Source of the DNA: Homarus americanus | Taxonomy: Eukaryota > Arthropoda > Malacostraca > Decapoda > Nephropidae | Assembly: GCF_018991925.1 (NCBI RefSeq) | Contig: NW_024735312.1 | Coordinates: forward strand, 5,001 to 69,000 | DNA: 64,000 nt | Reading direction: 5' to 3' | Shown here: positions 11,935 through 23,660 of the stretch, in pieces | How the letters are laid out: every line of letters starts with the position of its first letter | Position numbering within the stretch: position 1 is the first letter of the stretch | Translations under genes and position numbers: made by a program | The notes under the pieces: model-generated | Seen by the model: the letters and a program-made list of their open reading frames with translations, nothing else | What the model was told of the DNA's origin: nothing | Database searches by the model: none

Positions 11935-12722
11935 CTGTCTGCTGCTGCTGCTGCTGGTTGTCTGCTGTTGGTAGTTTTTGTTGTCTGTTGTGGGTGGTTG
12001 TTGGTGTCTGCTGTTGGTTTGGTGGCCTGTGTTTGTTGTTGGTGTCTGCTGTTGGTAGTTATTGGTGGCTGCTGTGTTTGTTGTTGGTGTCTGCTGTTGG
12101 TAGTTATGGTGGCTGCTGTGTTTGTTGTTGGTGTCTGGCTGTGGTAGTTATTGGTGGCTGCTGTGTTTGTTGTTGGTGTCTGCTGTTGTTGTTTGTTGGT
12201 GGCCGCTGTGTTTGTTGTTGGTGTCTGCTGTTGTTGTTTGTTGGTGGCCGCTGTGTTTGTTGTTGGTGTCTGCTGTTGTTGTTTGTTGGTGGCCGCTGTG
12301 TTTGTTGTTGGTGTCTGTTTGGTGGTTGTTGGTGGCCGCTGTGTTTGTTGGTGTCTGCTGTTGTTGTTTGTTGGTGGCCGCTGTGTTTGTTGTTGGTGTC
12401 TGCTGTTGTTGTTTGTTGGTGGCTGCTGTGTTTTGTTGTTGGTGTCTGCTGTTGTTGTTTGTTGGTGGCCGCTGTGTTTGTTGTTGGTGTCTGCTGTTGT
12501 TGTTTGTTGGTGGCCGCTGTGTTTGTTGTTTGGTGTCTGCTGTTGTTGTTTGTTGTGTGGCCGCTGTGTTGTTGTTGGTGTCTGCTGTTGTTGTTTGTTG
12601 GTGGCCGCTGTGTTTGTTGTTGGTGTCTGCTGTTGTTGGTGGTTGGTGCTTGTGTTTGTTGTTGGTGTCTGCTGTTTGTGTTTGTTGGTGGCTGCTTGTT
12701 TTCTGCTCCTGGTGACTGTTAG
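11935..12722. repeat. 45-bp GT-rich minisatellite, about 17 copies
   Basis: It starts with a (CTG)n seed at 11938-11956. The core unit is GTCTGCTGTTGTTGTTTGTT followed by GGTGGCCGCTGTGTTTGTTG. Early copies (11960-12180) are variant; 12180-12640 is the regular part. The period of 45 lets all three plus frames stay open as 15-residue Cys/Leu/Val-rich repeats (up to 267 codons). No start context, non-repeat domain or splice signal supports a protein. Confidence 0.93.
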
Positions 12723-13735
12723 TGGTTGTTGATGTCTGCTGTTGGTGTGGTTAGGTCTGCTGTTGGTGGTGGTTGGTGTCTGCTGTTGGTGGTGGTTGGT
12801 GTCTGCTGTTGGTGGTGGATGGTGACTGCTGTTGGTGTCTGCTGTTCGTGGTGGTTGATGTCTGCTGTTGGTGGTGGTTGGTGTCTGCTGTTGGTGTGTT
12901 GTTATCTGCTGTTAGTGGTGGTTGGTGTCTGCTGTTGGTGGTGGTTGATGTCTGCTGTTGGTGGTGGTTGGTTTCTGCTGTTGGTGGTGTCTGCTGTTGG
13001 TGTTGGTTGGTGTCTGCTGTTGGTGTTTGTTGTCTGCTGTTGGTGGTTGTTGGTGTCTGCTGTTGGTGGTGGTTTGTGTCTGCTGTTGGTGGTTGTTGGT
13101 GTCTGCTGTTGGTGGTGGTTGGTGTCTGCTGTTGGTGGTGGTTGGTGTCTGCTATTGGTTGTTGGTGTCTGCTGTTGGTGGTTGTTGGTTTCTGTTGTTG
13201 GTGGCTGCTGTGTTTGTTATTGGTGTCTGCTGTTGGTGGTGGTTAGTTGTCTGCTGTTGGTGTGTTCTGCTGTTGGTGGTTGGTTGGTGTCTGCTGTTGG
13301 TGGTTGTTTGTGTCTGCTGTTGGTGGTGGTTGGTGTCTGCTATTGGTGTTTGTTGTTGTCTCTTTTGGTGGTTGTTTGTGTCTGCTGTTGGTGGTGGTTG
13401 GTGTCTGCTGTTGGTGGTTGTTTTGTGTCTGCTGTTGGTGGTGGTTGGTGTTTGCTGTTGGTGGTTGTTGGTGGCTGCTGTGTTTGTTGTTGGTGTTTGC
13501 TGATGGTGGTTGTTGGTGGTTGTTGGTGGTGGTGGTTGGTGTCTGCTGTTGGTAGTTGTTGGTGTCTCCTGTTAGTGGTTGTTGGTGTCTGCTGTTCGTG
13601 GTGGTTGGTGTCTGCTGTTGATGGTTGTTGGTGTCTGCTGTTGGTGGTGGCTGGTGTCTGCTGTTGGTGGTTATTGGTGTCTGCTGTTGGTGGTTGTTGG
13701 TGTCTGCTGTTGGTGGTGGTTGGTTTCTACTGTAG
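12723..13735. repeat. 23-bp GT-rich minisatellite, about 44 copies
   Basis: The unit is GGTGTCTGCTGTTGGTGG plus GTGGT or TTGTT. It shares GGTGTCTGCTGTTG with the 45-bp array on its left, and isolated stretches of the left unit (GGTGGCTGCTGTGTTTGTTG) reappear near 13200 and 13470. Because 23 is not a multiple of three, the open frames cycle through all three registers, which argues against selection for protein. Confidence 0.93.
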
Positions 13736-14490
13736 GGGACTGGTCTGGGCTGTGGGGAGACTGGTCTGGGCTATGAGGAACTGGTCTAGGCTGTGGAGAA
13801 CTGGTCTAGGCTGTAGGTTATTGGTCTGGGTTGTGGTGGACTGGTCTGGGCTGTGAGAACTGGTCTAGGCTGGTGGTGGACTGGTCTGGGCTGTGAGGAA
13901 CTGGTCTAGCTGAGAACTGGTCTAGGCGTATGGGTATTGGTCTGGGTTGTGGTGGACTGGTCTGGGCTGTGGGAAGACTGGTCTGGGCTGTGTGAGGAAC
14001 TGGTCTAGGCTGGGAGAACTGGTCTGGGCTGGGTGTGGTCTGGGTTGTGGTGGACTGGTCTGGGCTGGTGAGACTGGTCTGGGCTGTGAGAACTGGTCTG
14101 GGCTGTGGAGGGGAGCTGGTCTAGGCTGTGGGGTATGGTCTGGGTTGTGGTGGACTGGTCTGGGCTGTGGGGAGACTGGTCTGGGCTGTGAGGAACTGGT
14201 CTAGGCTGTGGAGAACTGGTCTAGGCTGTAGGGTGTTGGTCTGGGTTGTGTGGACTGGTCTGGGCTGTGGGAGACTGGTCTGGGCTGTGAGGAACTGGTC
14301 TAGGCTGTGGAGAACTGGTCTAGGCTGTAGGGTGGTCTGGGTTGTGGTGGACTGGTCTGGGCTGTGGGAGACTGGTCTGGGCTGTGAACTGGTCAGGCTA
14401 ACTGGTCTAGGCTGTAGGGTATTGGTCTGGGTTGTGGTGGACTGGTCTGGGCTGTGGGAGACTGGTCTGGGCTGTGAACTGGTCTAGGCT
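13736..14490. repeat. ~20-bp GT-rich minisatellite with ~95-115 bp higher-order unit
   Basis: Monomers are variants of ACTGGTCTGGGCTGTGGGAG. They recur in a fixed order: two GGTCTGGGCTG types, two GGTCTAGGCTG types, then TTGGTCTGGGTTGTGGTGG. The last type appears near 13821, 13937, 14033, 14145, 14237, 14334 and 14425, giving about seven higher-order copies. Deleted monomers break the regularity at 13900-14040 and 14385-14400. Confidence 0.88.
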
Positions 14491-15865
14491 GGGCTTCATT
14501 GCTCCTGGCTGGTGGTGTTGTAGGTGGTGGTTGTCAGGTTTGGAGGGGGTGGGCGGGTGGTGGCGTGTGGGTGGGTGGGTTTCCCTGGCCCGCCTTCCCC
14601 TCACTGTTTGTCTTGGTGTGAAGTGTTTACTGTGTGGCCCCGTGACGTCACCCACACCCTGTACGCGGACGTTTGCTTTGTTTACGTTTTATTCTGGCAT
14701 CCACGGCGAGTAATTATAGTGATGAGGACATTATCATTAACTACCTTGTAGCCTGTCCTTGCTTGTTGTTGTTCTTCATTAACTCGGAGAGGACTTAGTT
14801 TGTTGAGCGCTACGTGAAGGACAAGTCAGGTGTTACCTCCGCATGTTGGTGTGGACCAGGTACCTGAGGAACAACTCAGGTATATTCCTGCACATGTTTG
14901 TGTGAACCAGTAATGTGAGGAGTAAGTCAGGTCCCCAAATAATTATACGTGCAGTGTTTTGTAGCTGGTATAGACTTCCGAAGATATACTTTATATGATA
15001 CACACAGGTGACACGTACACGATTACTGTCTTTCTAATGTATAATGTACTGTATATCACCAACATCAAGGTGTACTTACAGTAGTTACAATAACCTATGT
15101 GCCGGAACGTACTTCAATAAGGCAGGCACTGGTCACATACCACACTATTACACGGTACACAGAGTAAACACCAGAAGCAACAAACACCGTAAAATAGCCT
15201 TGGAGTCTTCAAGTGGCAGAGGCGGTGTTGACACGGAGGCTTTTAAATAAGCATGATGAAGCTCCCCACAAACTCTACGGACGAACGCAGCCTCGTTTTA
15301 TTTATATTGTCAAGGCTAATGCTGAGAAATAAATATATTTGGAACATACTCAGAAACGGTGGTGTTGTAACCTTGGCAGTGATGGATTGTTAAAGCAAAA
15401 AGGTAACCAATGAAGTGTATTGATGACACGGCATGGCCGGCGAAACTGCTTACATACTGAGGAACCATTTTGGTGTACAGCCTCTACTGACTGTAATAAT
15501 GGTGGCTCTGACACGTCACGGTGGTTTTTGTCAAGGATTTTTACGTCCGAAAAATGTGGAACAGTGATAAAATTAGTACAATGCATAATAGAATGGTGGC
15601 GGAGGATGGAGACAGACCATTGAACGCTGATAGATAACTAGTAGAGGAAACTGTGAGCAACAAGAAAATAGAAATGGCTCTCACGTGTGAATAAGACGGC
15701 AAGTGGCAGGAGAATGACTGGTCACTTAAACACGCCGCACGTGTCTCTGTTACGCAGTCCTCTAGGGGGAAAAAGGGGAGGAAGAAACAAACGAGTTTAA
15801 ATGATGACGACAGGTGATAAAGTCGAGCGTTCTGGGGACGCTAAGATGGTCGAGGAGGAGATGAG
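14491..15865. other. Unique sequence, no gene seen
   Basis: 14491-14600 is G-rich plus strand. A consensus CRE octamer TGACGTCA lies at 14643-14650. The rest is ordinary mixed-composition DNA with only short, unrecognised open frames. Confidence 0.5.
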
Positions 15866-16285
15866 TCGTATTGTGCTGACGTGACGTGTGTTTGACACTT
15901 CAAGGTGAGAGTCGTTTTGAGATGGTCACTTCTTTCGGTGATACTGAAGTGTCTTGAAGTGATTTTTTTAGGCAATATCAGAGTTTTTTTTGATGGTTTA
16001 GGACGAGGAAAGGTAAGTTTTGTTGGTGATGTGAGGTGTTTATCAATAGTTCAAGGTGAGTCACGTCTATTGGGGATGTGAGGTGTGTTTTGGTGGTTCA
16101 AGATGAGAGGAATCATTTTTTGTGACGAGAAGTGTTGTTCTTTTTTTTTCGTCCAGGTGGAGTGAGGTATTTATTTTGGTGACGTGAAGTGTGGTTTAAC
16201 GGTTCACGATAACAGTAAGATTGTGCTTCTGTTAATGGTGTTGAAGCTTTTAAGGTAAGAGTAGTACAGTGAGAATTCTATTGTA
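15866..16285 (+). repeat. Worn ~50-bp tandem repeat, about 8 diverged copies
   Basis: Each copy carries a variant of GTGACGTGAAGTGT, then T-rich sequence, then a variant of GGTTCAAGGTGAGAG. Clear copies start near 15880, 15930, 16028, 16075, 16118, 16178 and 16232. Divergence is high, so this is an old array. The AAGGTGAG/AAGGTAAG part resembles a splice donor by chance. Confidence 0.55.
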
Positions 16286-16327
16286 ACCTTGTTATGAGTA
16301 TTTTGAGTTTGACTCGGTAGTGCAGGA

Positions 16328-16657
16328 TTATGATTGGGGTGTATCTCGGGGCGTCGGAAGATCACTATTTACAAAATCATTAGCAAGTTCTCCAGGGAGG
16401 GTGTGGTGTGATGTTTCTAAATTGTATATGTAGGAAAAGTGTTTGTGTGTGTGTGGTGGGTGGGGAAGCCCTGGACCCCTTAAGCCGGGTATGAGGAAGA
16501 GGAGTGGCCCACACAAGGCCAGGTTGAGTCGTGAACAAACAAGACGGCTGTTTGGCTTGGCTGAGGCTTGAGGCGAGCGGCTCTCCGGGTCCTGGACGAG
16601 AGGGGCGTAGGAAGGTGGTGGTGCCCCCTGCCTGCTTTGCTCTGCCAGCCCTGCCAC
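16328..16657 (-). CDS. Unrecognised open frame in a GC-rich patch (doubtful gene)
   Basis: A 110-codon minus-strand frame with no ATG: it opens at a GTG after an upstream TAG at about 16670. The first 65 codons have protein-like composition, including GAPPPSYAPLVQDPES, then a hydrophobic stretch LALCGPLLFLIPGL, and fall exactly in the GC-rich patch 16480-16660. The downstream part is AT-rich and less convincing. If real it would be an internal exon, possibly entering after an AG near 16668. No family is recognised, and it may be a chance open frame. Confidence 0.15.
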   Translation of the reverse strand: MAGLAEQSRQGAPPPSYAPLVQDPESRSPQASAKPNSRLVCSRLNLALCGPLLFLIPGLRGPGLPHPPHTHKHFSYIYNLETSHHTLPGELANDFVNSDLPTPRDTPQS

Positions 16658-16893
16658 TGGTGTGGTCTACCAGCCCTCAACTAGTGTAGGTGATAGTGGT
16701 GGTGGTGATGGTTAACCCTATCACATTGCCTTCTTCACCACTATTGTAAATGGTGGTGACTCCTAGCTTTTGTAAGTTGGATATTGGTGACAAAAATGGT
16801 AATAGTGGTGGTGAGAAGATTTTTCGGGGACAGTATTGGTTATGGTTGTGGTGGGGATGGTATTTATGGAAGAAGGTTCTGATGGAGGAGTGG

Positions 16894-17083
16894 TGGAGAA
16901 GGTTACCGTGGTGATGGTGGTGGAGAAGGTTACCGTGGTGATGGTGGTGGAGAAGGTTACCGTGGTGATGGTGGTGGAGAAGGTTACCGTGGTGATGGTG
17001 GTGGAGAAGGTTACCGTGGTGATGGTGGTGGAGAAGGTTACCGTGGTGATGGTGGTGGAGAAGGTTACCGTGGTGATGGTGGT
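16894..17083. repeat. 27-bp minisatellite, 7 nearly identical copies
   Basis: The unit contains GGAGAAGGTTACCGTGGTGA then TGGTGGT. Copies are essentially identical, so the array is young. It gives a 9-residue repeat (VEKVTVVMV) on the plus strand and TTITTVTFS on the minus strand; both strands are open only because 27 is divisible by three. Confidence 0.97.
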
Positions 17084-18121
17084 AATGAAAGAGGACACCA
17101 TTACCACCACAGTTTCACCCCCCAACAACAGAGTTTACGGCGCGTTAGTATAGCCCTTGGACAGGAAATATTTTACCACAGTAACATGCATCCAACATAA
17201 CTCTAACCAAAATGCTGGATTCGTTTCCCTCCCAAAGGTTCAAAACTATGAATCTTTCTTGTTACCAAAGCTATACGAATGTACTTACCTCACTGACTGA
17301 AGCTGAAGCACAAAACACCGAAAAACACCATCAACATTATACACTGAAGCTCTGCCGTTAACTGGATACGTTCACTCAACACCAGCTATTGAACAAAATG
17401 AACGTGCAGAATCGTTCAAAAGAATAAACACATTTTTAACCTCGCCGGTGTACATTGAATGTGTCCTGTTAGGATAGAGTATCTGTCTAGCTATCATACT
17501 ATATTTGTGCGTTGTTTTTCTTATATTTTTGTGCTTTAATTTTAAGTCAATAAATTAATTTGGTTTATTCTTGCGTCTTCAGTTACGAGGAAAATTGTCT
17601 ATACGAGCCTTGGGACTGGGAGGTTGGAGTGACAGCTTTGTATTGTTGTGTTCGTTGACTCTTGACTGCTGATGAAAAGCCCGCACTACACCATCCCCCG
17701 ACCCCCCACACATTAAAGCGACGCTCACTTACCCCACATTGTTCGTGGTTTTTGTGTTGGAATTTTTTTTTATTGTGTATATGAAATTTATCATCCGTAT
17801 TAAATTTTCTTATTTTCTCTTCCTTAGTATTTTTTAGTTTCATATTTTTTCTGGCGTTTCCAAGTTTTATTTATTTTTTGTTATTGATATTTTCCTTTCA
17901 CCTTTTTTTTACCCATCCTTTAAATAGGTGATAGTGGCCGTCACCCTCACCTGATAACAGTTTTTGGCGTCCCCCCTCCTCCCCATCGGTCATCACTTCC
18001 TCCACTCAGGCACCACTATCCCTCCTCCGCCTCGGTGGTATAGCGTTCGGTATATATGATGATCAAGAACCAACCTTCACCTAGCTGACATTTTATTCTC
18101 CATGAATCTGAAGCAATATCC

Positions 18122-18123
<2 letters not shown>
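17084..18123. other. Unique sequence, no gene seen
   Basis: AT-rich in the middle (17500-17900). Short open frames are not recognisable. Confidence 0.5.

Positions 18124-18192
<69 letters not shown>
18124..18192. repeat. (GT)n microsatellite
   Basis: About 34 TG dinucleotides. Confidence 0.98.
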
Positions 18193-18194
<2 letters not shown>

Positions 18195-18431
18195 ACTCCT
18201 CCAACTCATCTTGATCAAATCGCCATTACCACCAGGCAACGTGTCCTGTACAGTACATTGTTTAATTAGTTAGTGTTGACCCGAGAATGTGTCACCTTCC
18301 CTGACCTAACGCTTCACTTTCACCCTTTTTCTGGTATATTTCACCTTTAACGAACGTGGCGGTCACTTATCACCTTGACCTGCTGTAATGAGTGTTTACC
18401 TGTATGAAATGAAACGCGTCCACATTCTACT

Positions 18432-18460
18432 ATACATACATACATACATACATACATACA

Positions 18461-18489
<29 letters not shown>
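18432..18489. repeat. (CATA)n microsatellite
   Basis: About 14 TACA tetramers. Confidence 0.98.
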
Positions 18490-18491
<2 letters not shown>

Positions 18492-18627
18492 TTCAGCCTT
18501 ATTAATTTTGTGAACCTCTTCAGACAAACGTTTAGTGACAGGCATGGCAAACTCTCCTGTACCAATATAGTTAATTCTTGTGACGTGTGTTTCAAAGTTC
18601 CCTTACATGCACCTGGACTTTGCCTAA

Positions 18628-18630
<3 letters not shown>

Positions 18631-18679
<49 letters not shown>
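18631..18679. repeat. (GT)n microsatellite
   Basis: About 24 TG dinucleotides. Confidence 0.98.
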
Positions 18680-18680
<1 letters not shown>

Positions 18681-19265
18681 CCTTTAATACAGCCACCTTT
18701 ACTTAAACTCGGCTACTTTCACCTCCAGTGTCGCCTTCCTGAAAGACCTTGAACTTTGCCATCTCCCTACCCTCACTTTGCAGTCAATGGTGCATAGTGT
18801 GTGTGTGTGTAAATCTGGTCCCTTCACATACACTACACTACCCCCCACCTTCCTCGCTCTGGTCGCTGGCTGATGCAGGTTCATCCCCTATCCCACCTTT
18901 AGTCCAATGTGTGTTTGTGTCATAGGTGCTTCGCTTCCAGACGTTATCATGTCAGGCACAGTACCTCTATAGTTCACCATGTGCTTCATTAATGATGGAT
19001 TTTGTTTTCTTATCGGTGAACCCAGAGATCGCCTTTCTTGACTGACTGATCGAGTGTTCTTTTTTTTTTTCATGTGAGGGAATTTTTATCGTCTGTTGAA
19101 AAATACGTCATTTTATATTCTCTGCCGTGCGTATGATTGTTGCCTAGTCACTCTGTCATTGTTTTGCCTGGAGTTAACTATTGACTGTGGCCATGTAACA
19201 ACAACACACACACACCTGTTCCTCCACCTGATGTGTCTTGCTTATTTACGTCACCCATGTTATCA

Positions 19266-19665
19266 CTTAATTTCCCTCAGATTAAACTCCATTTCCCTCA
19301 GATTCATCTCATTTACCATCAGATTCACCTCATTACCATCAGATTCACCTCATTCACCATCAGATTTACTTCTTTCTCCAAATTCATCTCATTTCCCTCA
19401 GATTCACTTCATTTACCCTCTGATTCACCTCACTCCCCTCTCTGATTCACCTCACCCCTCAGATTCACCTCATTTACCATCAGATTCACCTCATTCACCA
19501 TCATATTTACTTCATTTCCCCTTAAATTCACCTCATTTCCCCTCAGATTCACTTCATTTACCCTCTGATTCACCTCACTCCCCTCTCTGATTCACCTCAC
19601 TCCTCTGATTCACCTCATCCCTCTGATTCACCTCACCCTCAGATTACCTCACCCTCTGAATCACG
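19266..19665. repeat. ~21-bp minisatellite, about 19 copies
   Basis: The unit is a variant of CAGATTCACCTCATTTACCA. Lengths range from about 15 to 25 bp. A block near 19370-19450 recurs near 19500-19600 with the same order of variants, so a ~140-bp segment was duplicated. Phe/Ser/His-rich open frames here are repeat-derived. Confidence 0.9.
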
Positions 19666-19789
19666 AGGTGTGTTGATGCACTCGACACAGCGGACGGTGG
19701 CCACTACACGACACGGTGGGGGGAGGACATCATCAGGGGCTTGTGACTTCAGTTAACCCTGAACTTCTGCTGCTTTTTCTCTCGATGAC

Positions 19790-20305
19790 ACGTGACCTTT
19801 TTCAGTACTTTCTTTGAACACGTTATCTTTCTCCGTACTTTCTCTCGATGGTACGTTATCTATTTCTGTACTTTCTCTCGATGGTACGTTATCTATTTCC
19901 GTACTTTCTCTCGACTTGTGATCTATTTCTGTACTTTCTCTCGATGGTATGAGATCTATTTCCGTACTCGATGGTATGAGATCTATTTCCGTACTTTCTC
20001 TCGATGACACGTGATCTATTTCCGTACTTTCTCTCGATCGCACGTGAACGATTTCCGTACTTTTTCTTTATGGCACGTGACCTTTTTCAGTACTTTCTCT
20101 AAACACGTTATCTTTCTCCGTACTTTCTCTCGATGTCACTTGATCTTTTTTTTTCAGTACTTTCTCCCGATAGCACGTGATCACCCGGTACTTTCTCCTA
20201 ACAAACACGTGACCTTTGCAGTACATTCTTTCGATAACACGTGACCTTTCTTTACTTTCTCTTAATAACACGTGATTTTTTTTTCCAGTACTTTCTCTCG
20301 ACATA
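19790..20305. repeat. 33-bp minisatellite, about 15 copies
   Basis: The unit contains GTACTTTCTCTCGATGGTAC followed by GTTATCTATTTCC; later copies have CACGTGACCTTTTTCA. On the minus strand the 33-bp unit reads as an 11-residue repeat (SRESTEIDNVP). Copies diverge towards the right end. Confidence 0.92.
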
Positions 20306-21000
20306 CGACCTGATAATTTCTCTCGTGTGACACATCCCCTTAAAACGTCACCCTGATGCTCCCCGGTTCTCTGTCTATCTGGCGTCTTGTAGCGGTGTGT
20401 GAATGGTGGTGTGTGGTGTAGTAGTGAGTGAAGGTAGCTGTAATGGTAGAGCCGGGAGTGAAACGCTAGTGGTGGTAGTTAATTTTGTGGTAGATAATGA
20501 TACAACAGAAACATAATACAATAAAAGTAAAAAATAAATGAAAATAAATAAATAAATAAAATCTACCTCCAGTATTAATAAAGAATAGATTTGATACACT
20601 CCAGTTCTTAATACCAGGAGGTGTACGTTCGTCACTCGGTGGAGCCTCCAGCGTGAGATAATGCAAAGAACACCCTCCTTCCCTCCCTTCCTTCCTTCAA
20701 ACTTCTACGACCTCCCCCCACTTCTTCCACCCACCTAACCCCGTCCCACCCCAGCCCGGCCCCACCCACCCCACCGTATCCCAACACACCTACCCCACCC
20801 ACCCCGAGGCTCCATCTTAAAAACTTGTTCGGGTCGCCCTTTCCCAACTTCTACCGGTCTTGACATAATATTTAAGACCATTGACGAAAAAAATATATAT
20901 TAGAAAGTTATACAGCGTTTTGATCAATTTGTGTGTCATTGTTTTTAAAATATGTTCTGGTCCTGGCAGCCAAGTGATGTTGAACTGGATGGAGGAATCT

Positions 21001-21004
<4 letters not shown>
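20306..21004. other. Unique sequence with a C-rich patch, no gene seen
   Basis: 20660-20810 is a pyrimidine-rich stretch (CCCACCCACCCC-like). 20530-20565 is AAAT-rich. No gene is supported. Confidence 0.5.

Positions 21005-21042
<38 letters not shown>
21005..21042. repeat. (GT)n microsatellite
   Basis: About 19 TG dinucleotides, followed by a looser TTTGTATGTGGAG-type repeat to about 21145. Confidence 0.96.
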
Positions 21043-21044
<2 letters not shown>

Positions 21045-21370
21045 AAGGTGTGTTTTTTTGTTTCATATGTAGGTGTGTGTTTGTATGTGGGAGATGTGTG
21101 TTTGTATGTAGAGGTTTTGTGTGTTTGTATGTGGAGGTTGTGTGTTTTGGGCGGGGGTGGGGGGAGCGTGGTTTATAAACTACACTTGTGGGTTTGTGCT
21201 TGGTGGAAGTCTTGAAACCCGAGAAGTGGGAATGCTCTTGGTTTTTGAGCTCTTAGAGGCGTGGTAGGCGTGTGGGGACGTGGAGGCGCGGTAATGGGGA
21301 TGATCGAGGGACGACACAAAGGACGCAACACAATCCTCCGTAATTGAGGATTAAACTGATGTCCTTTGTT

Positions 21371-23660
21371 ATGGTGGTACCTTACCCACCTGCTCCTGTT
21401 GACGGTACTTTACCCACCTGCTCCTGTTGACGGTACTTTACCCACCTGCTCCTGTTGACGGTACTTTACCCACCTGCTTCTGTTGGTACTTTACCCACCT
21501 GCTCCTGTTGACGGTACTTTACCCACCTGCTCCTGTTGACGGTACTTTACCCACCTTCCTGTTGACGGTACTTTACCCACCTGCTCCTGTTGATGGTACT
21601 TCCCACCTGCTCCTGTTGACGGTACCTTACTCTCCTGCTGTTGACGGTACCTTACCCACCTGCTCCTGTTGACGGTACTTTACCACTGCTCCTGTTGACG
21701 GTACTACCCACCTGCTCCTGTTGACGGTACTACCCACCTGCTCCGTGTGGTACCTTACCTCCTGCTCCTGTTGACGGTACCTTACCTCCTGCTTCTGTTG
21801 ATTTATACCTCCTGCTCCTGTGACGGTACCTTACCTCCTGCTCCTGTTGACGGTACCTTACACTCTGCTCTGTTGACGGTACCTTACACTCCTGTTTCTG
21901 TTGACGGTACCTTACACTCCTGCTCCTGTTGACGGTACCTTACACTCCTGCTTCTGTTGACGGTACCTTACACTCCTGTTTCTGTTGACGGTACTTTACC
22001 CACCTGCTCCTGTTGACGGTACTTTACCCACCTGCTCCTGTTGACGGTACTTTACCCTGCTCCTGTTGACGGTCACACACTCCTGTTTCTGTTGACGGTA
22101 CCTTACCTCTGTTCCTGTTGACGGTACCTTACTCCTGCTCCTGTTGACGGTACCCTCCTGTTCCTGTTGACGGTACCTTACCTCACTCCTGTTGGCGGTA
22201 CCTTACACTCCTGCTCCTGTTGTTGGTACCTTACACCCTCCTGCTCCTGTTGACGGTACTTTACCCACCTGCTCTGTTGACGGTACCTTACACTCCTGCT
22301 TCTGTTGTTTTACCCTCCTGCTTCTGTTGACAGTTCCTCCTGTTTCTGTTGACAGTTTACCCACCTGCTCCTGTTGACGGTACTTTACCCACCTCCTGTT
22401 GACGGTACCTTACACTCCTGCTTCTGTTGACGGTACCTTACACTCTGTTTCTGTTGACGGTACCTTCACTCCTGCTCCTGTTGACGGTTCTTACACTCCT
22501 GTTTCTGCCGGTACCTTACCTCCTGTTTCTGTTGGTACCTTACACTCTCCCCCTTGACGGTACCTTACACTCCCTGTTTCTGTTGACGGTACCTTACACT
22601 CCTGTTCCTGTTGCAGTACCTTACCCACCTGCTCCTGTTGACGGTACCTTACCTCCTGCTTCTGTTGACGGTACCTCCCTGTTTCTGTTGACGGTACCTT
22701 ACACTCCTGCTCCTGTTGACGTGCTACACTCCTGTTTCTGTTGACGTACCCTCCTGTTTCTGTTGACGGTACCTTACTCCTGCTCCTGTTGGCAGTACCT
22801 TACCTCCTGCTTCTGTTGACGGTACCTTACACTCCTGTTTCTGTGGTACCTTACCTCCTGTTTCTGTTGACGGTCCCTCTCCTGTTGATTCCCACTCCTG
22901 CTCCTGTTGACGGTACCTTACCTCCTCTCTGTGGTACCTTCACTCCTGTTTCTGTTGACTTGCCCTACCTCCTGCTCCTGTTGACTGTACCTTACACTCC
23001 TGTTTCTGTTGGTTCACTCCTGTTTCTGTTGACGGTACCTTACACTCCTGTTCCTGTTGACGGTACCTTACACTCCTGTTTCTGTTGACGGTACCTTACC
23101 TCCTGCTCCTGTTGACGGTACCTTACACTCCTGTTTCTGTTGACGGTACCTTACACTCCTTCTCCTGTTGACGGTACCTTACACTCCTGCTCCTGTTGAC
23201 GGTACCTTACCTCCTGTTTCTGTTGACGGTACCTTACCTCCTGTTATTGTTTTGCACTCCTGTTTCTGTTGACGGTACCTTCCTACTCCCTGTGTTGAGT
23301 ACCTTACCTCCTGCCTGTGGTACCTTACCTCCTGCTCCTGTTGACGGTACCTTACCTCCTGTTTCTGTTGACGGTACCTTACACTCCTGCTCCTGTTGAC
23401 GGTACCTTACACTCCTGCTCCTGTTGCGGTACCTTACCTCCTGTTCTGTTGACGGTACCTTACACTCCTGCTCCTGTTGACGGTACCTTACACTCCTGTT
23501 TCTGTTGCGGTACCTTACATCCTGTTTCTGTTGACGGTACCTTACACTCCTGCTCCTGTTGACGGTACCTTACCTCCCTGTTTCTGTTGACAGTGCCTTA
23601 CACTCTTGCTCCTGTTAGTATGCTTACACCTGTTGCTGGCCATGGTACCTTACACTCGCT
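21371..23660. repeat. 28-bp minisatellite, about 80 copies
   Basis: The unit contains CTGTTGACGGTACCTTACAC then TCCTGCTC. Left-end copies (21371-21600) have GGTACTTTACCCACCTGCTC; most later copies have GGTACC (palindromic) and alternate TCCTGCTCCTG with TCCTGTTTCTG. Many units carry 1-8 base deletions at scattered places, so the reading frame is broken repeatedly and no long frame survives. Those deletions may be real or may be consensus errors. Confidence 0.95.

Noticed and set aside
12726..13856. 376-codon Cys/Leu/Val/Trp-rich plus-strand frame resembling a membrane protein
   Set aside because: The 23-bp unit cycles through three frames, so the hydrophobic look is compositional.
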